In this document: piece by piece, positions 17,564-26,626 of the stretch
How the letters are laid out: every line of letters begins with the position of its first letter
How positions within the stretch are numbered: the stretch's first letter is position 1
Assembly (NCBI RefSeq): GCF_018257515.1
Contig: NZ_JAERJR010000025.1
Coordinates: forward strand, 1-37,862
Source: Tatumella sp. JGM118
Lineage (GTDB): Bacteria; Pseudomonadota; Gammaproteobacteria; Enterobacterales; Enterobacteriaceae
Direction of reading: 5' to 3'
DNA length: 37,862 bases
Notes under the pieces: generated by a model
What the model was told of the DNA's origin: nothing
Databases searched by the model: none
Seen by the model: only the letters and a program-made list of their open reading frames with translations
Position numbers and translations under genes: made by a program

Positions 17564-17947
17564 ATGAAACAGAGTATCAGAGGCCTGCTGTGCAGTGCGC
17601 TGAGTTGTTTTGCATTATCTGCCGTGGCAGCGCCATTTCCGGCCAGCCTGCAGGGTGTTACCGGCACACCGGTTGCCCTGACGCTGGATGTCAGTCCCTC
17701 CACCGGCTACCAATGGATGGTCAGCGAATTGCCGCAGGGTCTATTGCTGATCCCGGGGGGCTATCAGCCGTCGGCTAAATGTAAACCGAAAATGGTCGGA
17801 TGTGGCGGAGAACAGACTTTTTATCTGCTGGCAGAAAAGCCAGGCATTTCCACGCTGAAACTGATCTATGGCCGCACGTTTGATAAAGCCAGCTGGCAGG
17901 AGAAGAGTCTCCGGGTGGAAATCAGCCCCGCTCCGGCGAAAAAGTGA
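17564..17947 (+). CDS. Secreted chagasin-type peptidase inhibitor (MEROPS I42)
   Basis: A 127-residue exported protein. A classical signal peptide covers residues 1-22 (MKQSIRG, then LLCSALSCFALSAVAA). The mature part has the I42 hallmark loop SPSTGYQW (near 47-54), a second GCGGEQTFYL segment, and KPGISTLKLIYGRTF like the third loop of chagasin. These inhibitors block papain-type cysteine proteases by inserting three loops into the active-site cleft. Two cysteines (CKPKMVGC) could form a disulfide. The start at 17564 has GGAG 8 bases ahead. An 18-codon upstream extension lacks homology. It sits between ruvX and yggR, where E. coli has no gene. Family assignment is firm by motif; the target protease is unknown. 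Confidence 0.8.
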   Translation: MKQSIRGLLCSALSCFALSAVAAPFPASLQGVTGTPVALTLDVSPSTGYQWMVSELPQGLLLIPGGYQPSAKCKPKMVGCGGEQTFYLLAEKPGISTLKLIYGRTFDKASWQEKSLRVEISPAPAKK

Positions 17948-18001
17948 TCCCCCTCCTCCTCCGCGATGATCCGTACCCCGGATAAGGTCACTGCCGGCCG
18001 G

Positions 18002-19000
18002 TCAGGATGATGGCTGAGGAGGGTTCTGCCGCAGGGCTTGTGAGAAGCTTTGCATCCCCGACTGAATACCGGTCTCTATCAGGCCCGGCAACTGGTGCGT
18101 TTTCCCCTCACGGATCACATTAGCGACCGCCGGTGTATTTACCAGCACCTCAAAAACCGCCCGCAGCTCTGTTCCCGGGCCCCCCGGACTGATCAGTCGC
18201 TGACTGATCACGGCCGCAAGGCTCTGTGCCAGCTGGGTTCTGACCAGGGCCTGATCACCGACGGGGGCACTCTCCAGAAGTCTTTCCACCGATTGTGCCG
18301 CATTCGCCGTATGGAGTGTCGCCAGCACCAGATGGCCGGTTTCTGCTGCCGTCAGCGCCAGCCGCAAGGTCCGGCTGTCACGTAATTCCCCCAGCATAAT
18401 AATATCCGGATCCTGCCGTAACGCAGCCGTCAGCCCTTCACCAAAGGTCGAAAAATGAACACCGGCCTCCCGTTGCTGAATCAGTGAATAATGGCTGTGA
18501 TGAAGATATTCGACCGGGTCTTCCAGCGTGATAATATGCCGCGCCGCACAGGTATTGACCTGGCGGATCATGGCCGCCAGCGATGTCGATTTTCCGCAGC
18601 CTGTCGCACCGGTTACCAGCAGCAGGCCAGCGTGTCTTTCCAGTAACCGGTAACTGATGGCGGGGAGCCCCAGGGTCTGCATATCCGGCACCTCAGCACG
18701 CAGAATACGCAGTGACAGTGATAATCCGCACTGTTGCCGGAACAGTGAGGCCCGCAGCCGCGTCCCGTCTGCTGTTGTTATCGCCAGATCACAGTGACCG
18801 TGCCGGGAAAGCTGTTGCTGTTGCAGGCGTCCCAGCCAGCGTTCACAGAACCCGCTGAGCTGTTGCCCGGTCACCGGGGCCACGTGACTGATGGCTTTTA
18901 ATTGTCCGTGGCATCGCCACCAGGGGAAATGTCCACAGCAGAGATGCAGATCGGAGGCATTATGCTTTACACTAAGGGCTACGATTTCATCCAACTCCAT
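18002..19000 (-). CDS. yggR: PilT-like ATPase YggR
   Basis: Secretion/retraction ATPase of the GspE-PilT superfamily, 332 residues (E. coli YggR 326). It begins MELDEIVALSVKHNASDLHL. Walker A is GATGCGKST (near 150), the Asp box is TLEDPVEYLHHSHYSLIQQREAG, Walker B is DPDIIMLGELRDSRT, and the His box is ETGHLVLATLHT. No other pilus gene is nearby, as in E. coli, so its partner machine is not visible here. The open frame extends 42 codons upstream into yggS, but homology starts at 19000. Only 13 bases separate its start from that of divergent yggS, so each promoter must lie inside the other gene. Confidence 0.92.
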   Translation of the reverse strand: MELDEIVALSVKHNASDLHLCCGHFPWWRCHGQLKAISHVAPVTGQQLSGFCERWLGRLQQQQLSRHGHCDLAITTADGTRLRASLFRQQCGLSLSLRILRAEVPDMQTLGLPAISYRLLERHAGLLLVTGATGCGKSTSLAAMIRQVNTCAARHIITLEDPVEYLHHSHYSLIQQREAGVHFSTFGEGLTAALRQDPDIIMLGELRDSRTLRLALTAAETGHLVLATLHTANAAQSVERLLESAPVGDQALVRTQLAQSLAAVISQRLISPGGPGTELRAVFEVLVNTPAVANVIREGKTHQLPGLIETGIQSGMQSFSQALRQNPPQPSS

Positions 19001-19013
19001 AAAATAGTCCGTT

Positions 19014-19718
19014 ATGACTCTCATCCAGCATAATTTACAGCAAGTCCGGCAGCGTCTCAGTGCTGCTGCCGAAAACTGCGGCCGGGATCCACAGCAAATT
19101 ACGTTGCTGGCCGTCAGTAAAACCAAACCTGTGAGCGCTATCCGGGAAGCATGGCAGGCAGGCCAGCGGTGTTTCGGCGAGAATTACGTGCAGGAAGGGG
19201 TCGATAAGATTGCGCAGACCCGGGATTTGGCGGAAGCCGAATGGCACTTTATCGGTCCGTTGCAATCCAATAAAAGCCGGCTGGTGGCTGAGAATTTTTC
19301 CTGGTGTCATACCCTTGACCGGCTGAAACTGGCGCAGCGTCTGAATGACCAGCGTCCGGCTCATCTGCCGCCACTGAATGTACTGATACAGGTCAATATC
19401 AGCGACGAGCAGAGTAAATCCGGTATTTCTCCGCAAGAGATCCCGGCACTGGCTGAGCAGATTGCCCGGTTGCCGCAACTGAAGCTCCGGGGCCTGATGG
19501 CTATTCCTGCCCCGGAGACCGGGTATCAGGCACAACTCACGGTGTGTCGCCGGATGGCTGAGGCCTTCCGGACACTAAGTGCCGCATACGACACTATTGA
19601 TACGCTATCGCTGGGAATGAGCGATGATATGGAAGCTGCCATTGAAGCCGGCAGCACGATGGTACGTGTCGGTTCGGCCATTTTCGGTGCCCGTCACTAT
19701 CCGCCCTCTTCACAATAA
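19014..19718 (+). CDS. yggS: PLP homeostasis protein (YggS/PLPBP family)
   Basis: Pyridoxal-phosphate-binding single-domain alanine-racemase-fold protein that buffers PLP and amino/keto acid metabolism and has no known enzymatic activity. It has 234 residues, the family length. TLLAVSKTKP (about 30-39) holds the PLP-binding Lys. CFGENYVQEGVDK, WHFIGPLQSNKSR, LNVLIQVNISDEQSKSGI, LRGLMAIP and SLGMSDDMEAAIEAGSTMVRVGSAIFG are all diagnostic. It leads the yggS-yggT-rdgB-hemW unit and lies 12 bases before yggT. Confidence 0.95.
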   Translation: MTLIQHNLQQVRQRLSAAAENCGRDPQQITLLAVSKTKPVSAIREAWQAGQRCFGENYVQEGVDKIAQTRDLAEAEWHFIGPLQSNKSRLVAENFSWCHTLDRLKLAQRLNDQRPAHLPPLNVLIQVNISDEQSKSGISPQEIPALAEQIARLPQLKLRGLMAIPAPETGYQAQLTVCRRMAEAFRTLSAAYDTIDTLSLGMSDDMEAAIEAGSTMVRVGSAIFGARHYPPSSQ

Positions 19719-19730
19719 CTGAGGACACTC

Positions 19731-20285
19731 ATGTACACGCTGACTTTTCTGGTCAAAACAATTATCGATCTTTACGTCATGGTGCTGTTATTACGCATCT
19801 GGATGCAATGGGCCCGTTGTGATTTCTATAACCCGCTGGCCCAGTTTATCGTCAAACTGACTCAGCCGGTTATCCGCCCCCTGCGCCGGATTATTCCTGC
19901 CATCGGGCCTATCGACACGGCCTCACTGGTGCTGGCGCTGGTGCTGACGACCATCAAATTCCCGGTACTGATGCTTATACAGTCCGGTGGATTTGCTATC
20001 GGCCCTTACAATATTCTGATAGGGGTCCTGTCACTGCTGAAAGCCGCCGGTAACCTGGTCTTCTGGGTGATCCTGGTACGCTCATTGATGAGCTGGGTAA
20101 GCCAGGGTCGCGGCCCTATGGATTATGTTTTGTTGCAGCTGACCGAACCGCTGATGTCCCCTATCCGCCGTTTTCTGCCGGCAATGGGCGGCATCGACTT
20201 CTCAGCCATGATTGTGGTGCTGATCCTGTATGCACTGAATTTCCTGGGAATGGATCTCTTCCCCGGGCTCTGGTACCTGCTGTAA
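19731..20285 (+). CDS. yggT: YggT family integral membrane protein
   Basis: An inner-membrane protein of 184 residues with two YGGT domains, each made of hydrophobic helices flanking a conserved QPVIRPLRRIIP-type or EPLMSPIRRFLP motif (near 45 and 135). Four to five membrane segments are apparent. The function is undetermined; relatives have been tied to osmotic tolerance and, in other bacteria, septum positioning. GAGGA lies 6 bases before the ATG. The next gene is rdgB after 21 bases. E. coli yggU, normally between them, is missing. Confidence 0.93.
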   Translation: MYTLTFLVKTIIDLYVMVLLLRIWMQWARCDFYNPLAQFIVKLTQPVIRPLRRIIPAIGPIDTASLVLALVLTTIKFPVLMLIQSGGFAIGPYNILIGVLSLLKAAGNLVFWVILVRSLMSWVSQGRGPMDYVLLQLTEPLMSPIRRFLPAMGGIDFSAMIVVLILYALNFLGMDLFPGLWYLL

Positions 20286-20306
20286 CCCTGAATTGTTGGA
20301 AAAATT

Positions 20307-20900
20307 ATGCAAAAAGTAGTTCTGGCGACCGGTAATGCCGGAAAAGTACGTGAACTGGCCGAACCGCTGGCGGCTTTCGGCCTGGATATCGTCGCCCAGA
20401 CCGATCTCGGCGTGGATGCGCCGGAAGAAACCGGTCTGACCTTTATTGAAAACGCGCTGTTAAAAGCACGTCATGCGGCACAGGTCACAGGATTACCGGC
20501 CATTGCCGATGATTCCGGACTGGCTGTGGAGGCGCTGAACGGCGCCCCCGGTATCTGGTCTGCCCGCTATGCCGGCGAAGAAGCCAGCGATGCACAGAAC
20601 CTGGATAAATTACTGGTTGCGATGAAAGACGTGCCGGAAGATCAACGCCATGCCGCATTTCATTGCGTACTGGTCTATCTTCGTCATGCCAATGCCCCTA
20701 CCCCGCTGGTTTTCCACGGTCGCTGGCCGGGTGTCATTACCCGTGAAGCCCATGGCGAAGGCGGATTTGGTTATGATCCGGTGTTTTTGCTGCCGGAGTT
20801 AGGTAAGACAGCGGCGGAGATGACCAAAGCCGAAAAGCTGGCGGTATCTCATCGCGGTCAGGCACTGAAGCAATTACTGGATGCACTGGGTAATGGGTAA
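20307..20900 (+). CDS. rdgB: dITP/XTP pyrophosphatase (RdgB/HAM1)
   Basis: Hydrolyses non-canonical purine nucleoside triphosphates (dITP, XTP) to monophosphates, keeping them out of DNA. The 197 residues match E. coli Rdg[18 protein letters not shown] (residues 4-20) is the nucleotide-binding start. [14 protein letters not shown] gives the conserved Glu. [25 protein letters not shown] gives the metal-binding Asp residues, and [11 protein letters not shown] and [10 protein letters not shown] close the fold. The 3' end overlaps hemW by 8 bases. Confidence 0.96.
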   Translation: MQKVVLATGNAGKVRELAEPLAAFGLDIVAQTDLGVDAPEETGLTFIENALLKARHAAQVTGLPAIADDSGLAVEALNGAPGIWSARYAGEEASDAQNLDKLLVAMKDVPEDQRHAAFHCVLVYLRHANAPTPLVFHGRWPGVITREAHGEGGFGYDPVFLLPELGKTAAEMTKAEKLAVSHRGQALKQLLDALGNG

Positions 20901-22032
20901 TCTGCCACCGCTGAGTCTGTATATCCATATTCCATGGTGTGTGCAGAAATGTCCCTACTGCGACTTTAACTCACATGCGCTGAAAGGTGATGTTCCGCAT
21001 ATGGAATACGTCGGCCATCTGCTGGCTGACCTGGATAATGACATCGCCCTGACCTCCGGCCGTGAAGTCTCGACCATTTTTATTGGCGGAGGCACCCCCA
21101 GCCTGTTGAGCAGTGAGGCGATGCAGGCACTGCTTGATGGCGTACGCCAGCGCGTGCCTGTCGCCGCCGGTGCCGAGATCACCATGGAAGCGAACCCGGG
21201 AACGGTTGAAGCCGACCGTTTCAGCGGTTATCAGCGGGCCGGGGTTAACCGGATCTCGATAGGGGTGCAGAGTTTTAGTCAGCAGAAACTGGAGCGTCTT
21301 GGGCGTATCCACGGGCCGGAAGAAGCCAAACGCGCGGCAAATTTAGCCGCCGGACTGGGTCTCAGGAGCTTTAACCTTGACCTGATGCACGGCTTGCCGG
21401 ACCAGTCACTGGACGAAGCGCTGGACGATTTACGTCAGGCTATCGCGCTGGCTCCTCCGCACCTGTCGTGGTATCAGCTGACTATCGAGCCTAATACCCT
21501 GTTTGCCTCACGGCCTCCGGTGCTGCCGGATGATGATGACCTGTGGGATATCTTCGAACAGGGCCACCAGCTACTGACCGCCGCAGGTTATCAGCAATAT
21601 GAAACCTCCGCCTACGCTAAGCCGGGCCTGCAATGTCAGCATAACCTGAATTACTGGCGCTTTGGCGATTATCTGGGCATCGGATGTGGTTCCCACGGCA
21701 AATTAACCCAGCCGGACGGTGAGATTATCCGTAGCGTGAAAACCCGTCATCCCCGTGGCTTTATGCGGGGCGACTATCTGGATAAGCGCTATACGGTTAC
21801 CGATAATGAAAAGCCGTTTGAGTATTTCATGAATCGTTTCCGGCTGTGGGAGCCTTGCCCGCGTGAGGAATTTGTCCGGTATACCGGGCTTAGCGAGCAG
21901 CACATCCGGCCGGCGCTGGATAAAGCGATTGCTGCGGGCTATCTGAATGAAACAGAGAATACCTGGCAGGTGAGTGAAAAAGGCAGACTGTTTCTGAACA
22001 GCCTGCTGGAGATTTTTCTGGAACAGGAATAA
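20893..22032 (+). CDS. hemW: Heme chaperone HemW (radical SAM)
   Basis: Radical-SAM family protein related to coproporphyrinogen oxidase HemN, but acting as a heme-transfer chaperone for respiratory enzymes. From [20 protein letters not shown] it has 379 residues (E. coli 378). The CxxxCxxC cluster motif is [10 protein letters not shown] near residues 16-25; HemN has an additional Cys at this motif that HemW lacks. [20 protein letters not shown] and [10 protein letters not shown] follow. The frame also opens four codons earlier at 20881, but 20893 fits the family. A hairpin ends the unit. Confidence 0.93.
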   Translation: MGNLPPLSLYIHIPWCVQKCPYCDFNSHALKGDVPHMEYVGHLLADLDNDIALTSGREVSTIFIGGGTPSLLSSEAMQALLDGVRQRVPVAAGAEITMEANPGTVEADRFSGYQRAGVNRISIGVQSFSQQKLERLGRIHGPEEAKRAANLAAGLGLRSFNLDLMHGLPDQSLDEALDDLRQAIALAPPHLSWYQLTIEPNTLFASRPPVLPDDDDLWDIFEQGHQLLTAAGYQQYETSAYAKPGLQCQHNLNYWRFGDYLGIGCGSHGKLTQPDGEIIRSVKTRHPRGFMRGDYLDKRYTVTDNEKPFEYFMNRFRLWEPCPREEFVRYTGLSEQHIRPALDKAIAAGYLNETENTWQVSEKGRLFLNSLLEIFLEQE

Positions 22033-22042
22033 TGCCGGCGTT

Positions 22043-22072
22043 ACCGCCCGTCACAAAACTGTGGCGGGCGGT
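22043..22072. terminator. Bidirectional hairpin between convergent hemW and yggN
   Basis: ACCGCCCGTCACA (22043-22055) pairs with TGTGGCGGGCGGT (22060-22072), 13 bp with one G-T wobble and an AAAC loop. There is no T-run on either strand. It separates hemW (plus) from yggN (minus). Confidence 0.6.
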
Positions 22073-22081
22073 GCGTCACCG

Positions 22082-22807
22082 TTACTGACTTAGCTGGTGA
22101 TAGAGTGCAGTACGTTGCTTTTCCAGTGATCCGACCTTTTCACAGACCGCGTTACCAAACTGCTGAAAGTCAGCTTCCTGCTTGCTGACTTCGCTGCGCA
22201 CAGACTGTTGCAGCCCCCCGAGGTTCCCCATCAGGGCCTGCAGCGGATTACTGCCATTCCCCCCGGCACCGGAACTGCTGCCCAGTTCGTTGAGACTGTC
22301 CTGCAGAATGCCACCCATGGTGCTCTGTACCAGCTTATCGCCTTCTGCACGCACCTGATCGATGGCCGCATGATGGAACATCAGCCCGTCATTTCGGTGT
22401 TCGATGATCCGGTTCATCTGCGCTTTCAGCTGAGTATCCAGCGTTGTCAGCCGGGTACGGACATGGCTGCCACTGCCCAGCTTTTCGACGATGATTTTAT
22501 CCAGCGCAACGCGACTGTTTTCCAGACGCTGATGCGCGCCCTGGTCTATCCAGGGCAGATCCCGGCGTACGGCCGCCTGATAAGCAATGGCTTGCTGACG
22601 CAGTGTCTGGTCCGGCGTTACCGCTTTACCGTTAAACGTCATCTCCCCCTGTGGGGTGATAGTCAGATTGCCATTACTGCCACTGACCGCAACCTGCTGC
22701 GCTGTGACAGTAATATCATCCTGTGGCTTCACAGGACATTGATAATCGGCCCGGGCAACCTGGGCGGTTGCCAGCAATACTCCGGCTGCGATCACTTTAC
22801 GTAGCAT
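22082..22807 (-). CDS. yggN: Periplasmic DUF2884 protein YggN
   Basis: Exported protein of unknown function, 241 residues, aligning with E. coli YggN. The signal peptide MLRKVIAAGVLLATAQVARA is followed by the conserved mature start DYQCPVKPQDD. LPWIDQGAHQRLENSRVALDKIIVEKLG and MNRIIEHRNDGLMFHHAAIDQVRAEGD form a long helical core (about 95-165). A Gly/Ser-rich linker follows, then a C-terminal DFQQFGNAVCEKV. The start at 22807 has AGGAG 6 bases before it; the frame opens 14 codons earlier, which would disrupt the signal peptide. Last gene of trmB-yggL-yggN. Confidence 0.93.
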   Translation of the reverse strand: MLRKVIAAGVLLATAQVARADYQCPVKPQDDITVTAQQVAVSGSNGNLTITPQGEMTFNGKAVTPDQTLRQQAIAYQAAVRRDLPWIDQGAHQRLENSRVALDKIIVEKLGSGSHVRTRLTTLDTQLKAQMNRIIEHRNDGLMFHHAAIDQVRAEGDKLVQSTMGGILQDSLNELGSSSGAGGNGSNPLQALMGNLGGLQQSVRSEVSKQEADFQQFGNAVCEKVGSLEKQRTALYHQLSQ

Positions 22808-22876
22808 GCACACTCCTTTCTGTCTGAACATCGGATACTGATACCGCATTACTGCACTGACAGCGAAGGACCGCTA

Positions 22877-23221
22877 TCAGAGTTCAGCGGCTTCTTCGTC
22901 CCACCAGACATCAAACAGTTCAGTCACTTTAATGTCGGACAACTGACGGGCTTCCAGCCACTCTCGTACCGCTTTACGGTGCTCTTCGGTACATTTACCG
23001 GTCTGCTGCAGGCAAACCAGCCCTTCCCATTGCAGATATCCACTGCCATCGTAGGCCAGACCGTTCGGCTCGATAACCTCATCGACAAAGGCATCCAGGG
23101 TGGCATCGATATCGGTTTCAGAGGTGCCTGCGGCGAATGTCCAGCTGACAGAAAAGCCCAGTTCCTGGAATTCCGCCAGGTGCATTTTTTTACGTAAACG
23201 ACGACTGCGTTGTACTGACAT
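22877..23221 (-). CDS. yggL: 50S ribosome-associated protein YggL
   Basis: Small DUF469 protein reported to bind the 50S subunit in E. coli. It has 114 residues, six more than E. coli YggL at the C-terminus (DEEAAEL after the shared DVWWD). SRRLRKKMHLAEFQELGFSV at the start and IEPNGLAYDGSGYLQWEGLVCLQQTGKCTEEHR in the middle are characteristic. Its start codon overlaps the trmB stop (TAATG), so translation is coupled to trmB. Confidence 0.93.
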   Translation of the reverse strand: MSVQRSRRLRKKMHLAEFQELGFSVSWTFAAGTSETDIDATLDAFVDEVIEPNGLAYDGSGYLQWEGLVCLQQTGKCTEEHRKAVREWLEARQLSDIKVTELFDVWWDEEAAEL

Positions 23222-23940
23222 TATTTGATCCTCTCAAACATTAAGTCCCACACACCATGGCCAAGACGCTGACCACGCTGTTCAAATTTGGTTACCGGAC
23301 GCGTGTCAGGACGCGGCACAAAGGTCCCGTCCGCAGACTGGTTCTGAAAGCCCGGAATGCTTTGCATCACTTCCAGCATATGCTCCGCATAGTTTTCCCA
23401 GTCGGTCGCCATATGGAACACGCCACCGAGTTTCAGCTTGCGTAATATCAGTTCAGCAAAAGGGACCTGCACAATACGGCGCTTATTATGACGGGCTTTA
23501 TGCCACGGGTCAGGGAAAAACAGCTGCACCATACGTAGTGAATTATCCGGGATCATCGTTTCCAGCACTTCCATGGCATCATGACACATGACACGCAGAT
23601 TGCTGACCCCGGCTTCGTGGGCTGACCCAAGGCAGGCACCGACACCTGGCGCATGCACTTCGATACCCAGGAAGTCCTGGTGCGGGTTCTGCTCCGCCAT
23701 GGTCACCAGCGATGCCCCCATGCCGAAGCCGATTTCCAGCACGACCGGAGATTCACGGCCGAATAGCGCGGCAAAATTAACCGGCTGCGGAGTAAACTCG
23801 ACACCCATCTGTGGCCAGTAGTGATCCAGCGCGTGTTGCTGTCCTTTCGTCAGCCGTCCCTGACGGCGGACAAAGCTGCGAATACGTCGCAGCGGACGGC
23901 CTTCTTCATCAAATTCCGGCGTGATGACATCATTGATCAT
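23221..23940 (-). CDS. trmB: tRNA (guanine-46-N7)-methyltransferase
   Basis: Methylates G46 in the variable loop of tRNAs with S-adenosylmethionine. The 239 residues from [26 protein letters not shown] equal the E. coli protein. [12 protein letters not shown] is the SAM-binding motif I (about 70-81). [37 protein letters not shown] and the closing [20 protein letters not shown] are typical. The open frame runs 28 codons further upstream, but homology begins at 23940. It leads trmB-yggL-yggN and is divergent from mutY, with 162 bases for both promoters. Confidence 0.95.
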   Translation of the reverse strand: MINDVITPEFDEEGRPLRRIRSFVRRQGRLTKGQQHALDHYWPQMGVEFTPQPVNFAALFGRESPVVLEIGFGMGASLVTMAEQNPHQDFLGIEVHAPGVGACLGSAHEAGVSNLRVMCHDAMEVLETMIPDNSLRMVQLFFPDPWHKARHNKRRIVQVPFAELILRKLKLGGVFHMATDWENYAEHMLEVMQSIPGFQNQSADGTFVPRPDTRPVTKFEQRGQRLGHGVWDLMFERIK

Positions 23941-24102
23941 AGGAATGCCTGTTGGTTTACCTTTTCGGGAAAAACGGGAATTATGCAAAGTTCGGCCACG
24001 GAAGCAAGCCTTTGCAATCTTCATGTTTACAGTCAGGCAGGTCTGTGCTGGAATTCCTGCCCTGATCTTAGCTTAGCTTCTGTGGAAATATTTGCTGTTA
24101 TG

Positions 24103-25188
24103 ATGCAATCGTCGCTCTTTGCGCAACAAACCCTGGACTGGTATCACCAGTACGGGCGTAAAACCCTGCCATGGCAGCAGGAAAAAACTCCCTATAAGGT
24201 CTGGCTGTCTGAAGTCATGCTGCAGCAGACCCAGGTAGCGACGGTGATCCCTTACTTTCAGCGGTTTATGTCACGCTTTCCGACCGTGACTGACCTGGCG
24301 GCGGCACCTCTGGATGAGGTTCTGCACCTGTGGACCGGACTGGGTTACTACGCCAGGGCCCGTAACCTGCACAAAGCTGCCTGCCAGATAACAGAAAAGC
24401 ATGGGGGTATTTTCCCACAAAACTTTGACGATGTCGCGGCCCTGCCGGGTGTCGGACGCTCTACGGCAGGCGCGATCCTTTCATTATCTCTCGGGCAGCA
24501 TTATCCCATCCTCGACGGGAATGTAAAACGGGTGCTGGCCCGTTGCTATGCCGTTGAGGGATGGCCCGGGAAAAGCGAGGTGGAAAAACGGCTCTGGAAG
24601 ATCAGTGAGGATGTCACCCCGGCCCGGGGCGTCAGTCAGTTTAACCAGGCGATGATGGATTTGGGCGCCATGGTCTGTACCCGTTCCCGGCCTAAGTGCG
24701 AAATCTGCCCGCTGCAATCGGGCTGCATTGCCTTTGCTCATCATTCCTGGGAGAAATATCCCGGGAAAAAACCGAAAAAGACGCTGCCGGTGAAAACAGC
24801 CTGGTTTTTATTGGTCAGACAGGGTGACAATGTGCTGTTGCAGCAACGCCCTCCGGTCGGTATCTGGGGCGGATTATACTGTTTCCCGCAATTCGACAGC
24901 GAGCAGGCGATGTTCAGCTGGTTAAGCGCGAACAATATCGGCGGTGAGCCCCGGCCAATGACGGCGTTTCGTCATACCTTCAGCCATTTCCATCTGGAAA
25001 TTGTGCCCTGGTTACTGACCTCACCGGAATTTGGCGCGTTAATGGATGAAAGTGGCAGTCTCTGGTATAACTTAGCCCGAGCTCCCGCGGTCGGACTGGC
25101 AGCCCCGGTTGAGCGACTGTTACATGAACTGAAACACCCGCAACAGATGGCATTACATTCGCGTAAGCCTAATGAGGAAGAATTATGA
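24103..25188 (+). CDS. mutY: Adenine DNA glycosylase MutY
   Basis: Removes adenine mispaired with 8-oxoguanine, the last guard against G:C to T:A changes. It has 361 residues. [17 protein letters not shown] is near residue 36. The helix-hairpin-helix [14 protein letters not shown] is near 114, followed by the catalytic Asp in LDGNVKRVL. The 4Fe-4S ligands are C-x6-C-x2-C-x5-C in [19 protein letters not shown]-terminal NUDIX-like 8-oxoG sensor contains GGLYCFPQF and [10 protein letters not shown]. Two adjacent ATGs (24100 and 24103) are possible; the second fits the family start. The long frame reaching back to 23821 overlaps trmB and is not used. Confidence 0.95.
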   Translation: MQSSLFAQQTLDWYHQYGRKTLPWQQEKTPYKVWLSEVMLQQTQVATVIPYFQRFMSRFPTVTDLAAAPLDEVLHLWTGLGYYARARNLHKAACQITEKHGGIFPQNFDDVAALPGVGRSTAGAILSLSLGQHYPILDGNVKRVLARCYAVEGWPGKSEVEKRLWKISEDVTPARGVSQFNQAMMDLGAMVCTRSRPKCEICPLQSGCIAFAHHSWEKYPGKKPKKTLPVKTAWFLLVRQGDNVLLQQRPPVGIWGGLYCFPQFDSEQAMFSWLSANNIGGEPRPMTAFRHTFSHFHLEIVPWLLTSPEFGALMDESGSLWYNLARAPAVGLAAPVERLLHELKHPQQMALHSRKPNEEEL

Positions 25189-25457
25189 GTCGCACTATTT
25201 TTTGTACCTATCTGCAACGCGAAGCCGAAGGCCAGGATTTTCAGCTGTATCCGGGTGAGATCGGTACCCGTATTTTCCGGGAAATTTCAAAACCGGCATG
25301 GCAGGAATGGATGGCAAAACAGACGATGCTGATCAATGAAAAAAAACTCAGCATGATGAATCCTGAAGATAGAAAAGTGCTGGAGCAGGAAATGGTCAAC
25401 TTCCTGTTTGAGGGTAAAGACGTTCATATTGAAGGCTATACGCCACCGGCACAGTAA
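25185..25457 (+). CDS. yggX: Probable Fe(2+)-trafficking protein YggX
   Basis: Small cytosolic protein thought to shield labile iron and protect 4Fe-4S enzymes, including MutY, from oxidants. It has 90 residues. [20 protein letters not shown] with the conserved Cys7, [34 protein letters not shown], and [10 protein letters not shown] are nearly invariant in the family. Its ATG overlaps the mutY stop (ATGA), so it is translationally coupled to mutY. Confidence 0.97.
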   Translation: MSRTIFCTYLQREAEGQDFQLYPGEIGTRIFREISKPAWQEWMAKQTMLINEKKLSMMNPEDRKVLEQEMVNFLFEGKDVHIEGYTPPAQ

Positions 25458-25510
25458 CCGGCCGGTCCTCATCCGAAACCTTACATCCTACAATCAGCCA
25501 AACAAAAAAA

Positions 25511-26587
25511 ATGAAAAAACTGTACCCGTTTCTGGTGATTGCCCCCTTACTGGTTTCCTGCTCCAGTCATAAGCCTCCGGCTTTTAATGAAAACTGGGTA
25601 AAGGATACGAATGGTTTCGATATTCTGATGGGACAGTTCGCCCATAACATCGAGAATATCTGGGGGATCAATGAGGTCCTGATTGCCGGTCCGAAAGACT
25701 ATGTGAAGTACAGCGACAACTACTACACCCGCAGTCACATTAACTTCGAAAGCGGTAAAATAACCATCGAGACCATTTCCGGAACGGATCCGATGGCCAG
25801 TCTGCGGCAGGCAATCATCACCACTTTGCTGATTGGCGAAAACCCTGGCAACGTCGACCTGTACTCCGATGCGAATGATATCAAACTCAGCCAGGAACCT
25901 TTGCTGTACGGTGAGGTGCTGGATAATACCGGTCACTCTATTCGCTGGGAAGGCAGAGCAGCAAGCTTTGCCGACTACTTACTGAAACATCGCCTGCAGC
26001 GCCGTATGTCAGGTCTGCATGTGATCTGGTCCGTGACCATCCCGATGGTGCCTAACCATCTGAATAAACGTGCCCATAAATATCTGCCGCTGGTTCGTCA
26101 GGCCTCGGAGCAGTATGGTGTCGATGCCTCACTTATCCTGGCGATTATGCAGATTGAGTCCAGCTTTAACCCCTACGCGGTCAGTAACTCCGATGCTCTG
26201 GGACTGATGCAGGTGGTACAGCATACGGCCGGTGTGGATGTCTTCCGCATGAAAGGAAAATGGGGTAAACCCAGCCGGAGTTACCTGCTGGACCCGGAAA
26301 ATAATATTGATGCCGGAACCGCGTATCTCTCATTGCTGCAGAAAAGTTATCTGGCAGGGATCATTAACCCGGTCTCCCGGCGTTATGCGGTGATCACCGC
26401 TTATAACGGCGGCGCAGGCAGTGTACTGCGGGTATTCTCCGGCAACAAAGATAAGGCACTGGATATTATTAATGCCATGTCGCCGGATGAAGTGTACCAG
26501 ACACTGGTCAACAATCACCCGGCCATGGAATCCCGCCGTTATCTGTATAAAGTGAATAACGCTGAACGCAGTTATTACCGCTATTAA
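25511..26587 (+). CDS. mltC: Membrane-bound lytic murein transglycosylase C
   Basis: Outer-membrane lipoprotein that cleaves peptidoglycan glycan strands with 1,6-anhydro-MurNAc formation. It has 358 residues (E. coli 359). A lipoprotein signal ends in LLVSC with the acylated Cys at residue 17. The N-terminal DUF3393 domain runs to about 180. The SLT domain holds [22 protein letters not shown] with the catalytic Glu, then [13 protein letters not shown] and AYNGGAG. It follows yggX by 53 bases. In E. coli nupG comes next; here a hairpin and convergent speC follow directly. Confidence 0.96.
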   Translation: MKKLYPFLVIAPLLVSCSSHKPPAFNENWVKDTNGFDILMGQFAHNIENIWGINEVLIAGPKDYVKYSDNYYTRSHINFESGKITIETISGTDPMASLRQAIITTLLIGENPGNVDLYSDANDIKLSQEPLLYGEVLDNTGHSIRWEGRAASFADYLLKHRLQRRMSGLHVIWSVTIPMVPNHLNKRAHKYLPLVRQASEQYGVDASLILAIMQIESSFNPYAVSNSDALGLMQVVQHTAGVDVFRMKGKWGKPSRSYLLDPENNIDAGTAYLSLLQKSYLAGIINPVSRRYAVITAYNGGAGSVLRVFSGNKDKALDIINAMSPDEVYQTLVNNHPAMESRRYLYKVNNAERSYYRY

Positions 26588-26588
26588 C

Positions 26589-26622
26589 CCGGCCCCCGGA
26601 GCCATTCAGGCTCCGGGGCCGG
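26589..26622. terminator. Hairpin between convergent mltC and speC
   Basis: CCGGCCCCCGGAGCC pairs with GGCTCCGGGGCCGG around an ATTCA loop, with one bulged C. Only four bases separate it from the speC stop. It is GC-rich without a clean T-run and may serve both genes. Confidence 0.65.
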
Positions 26623-26626
26623 TGGT

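Noticed and set aside
19001-19126. N-terminal extension of yggR by 42 codons
   Set aside because: The extra segment is antisense to yggS and Cys/Arg-rich without homology; the MELDEIVALSV start matches E. coli YggR.
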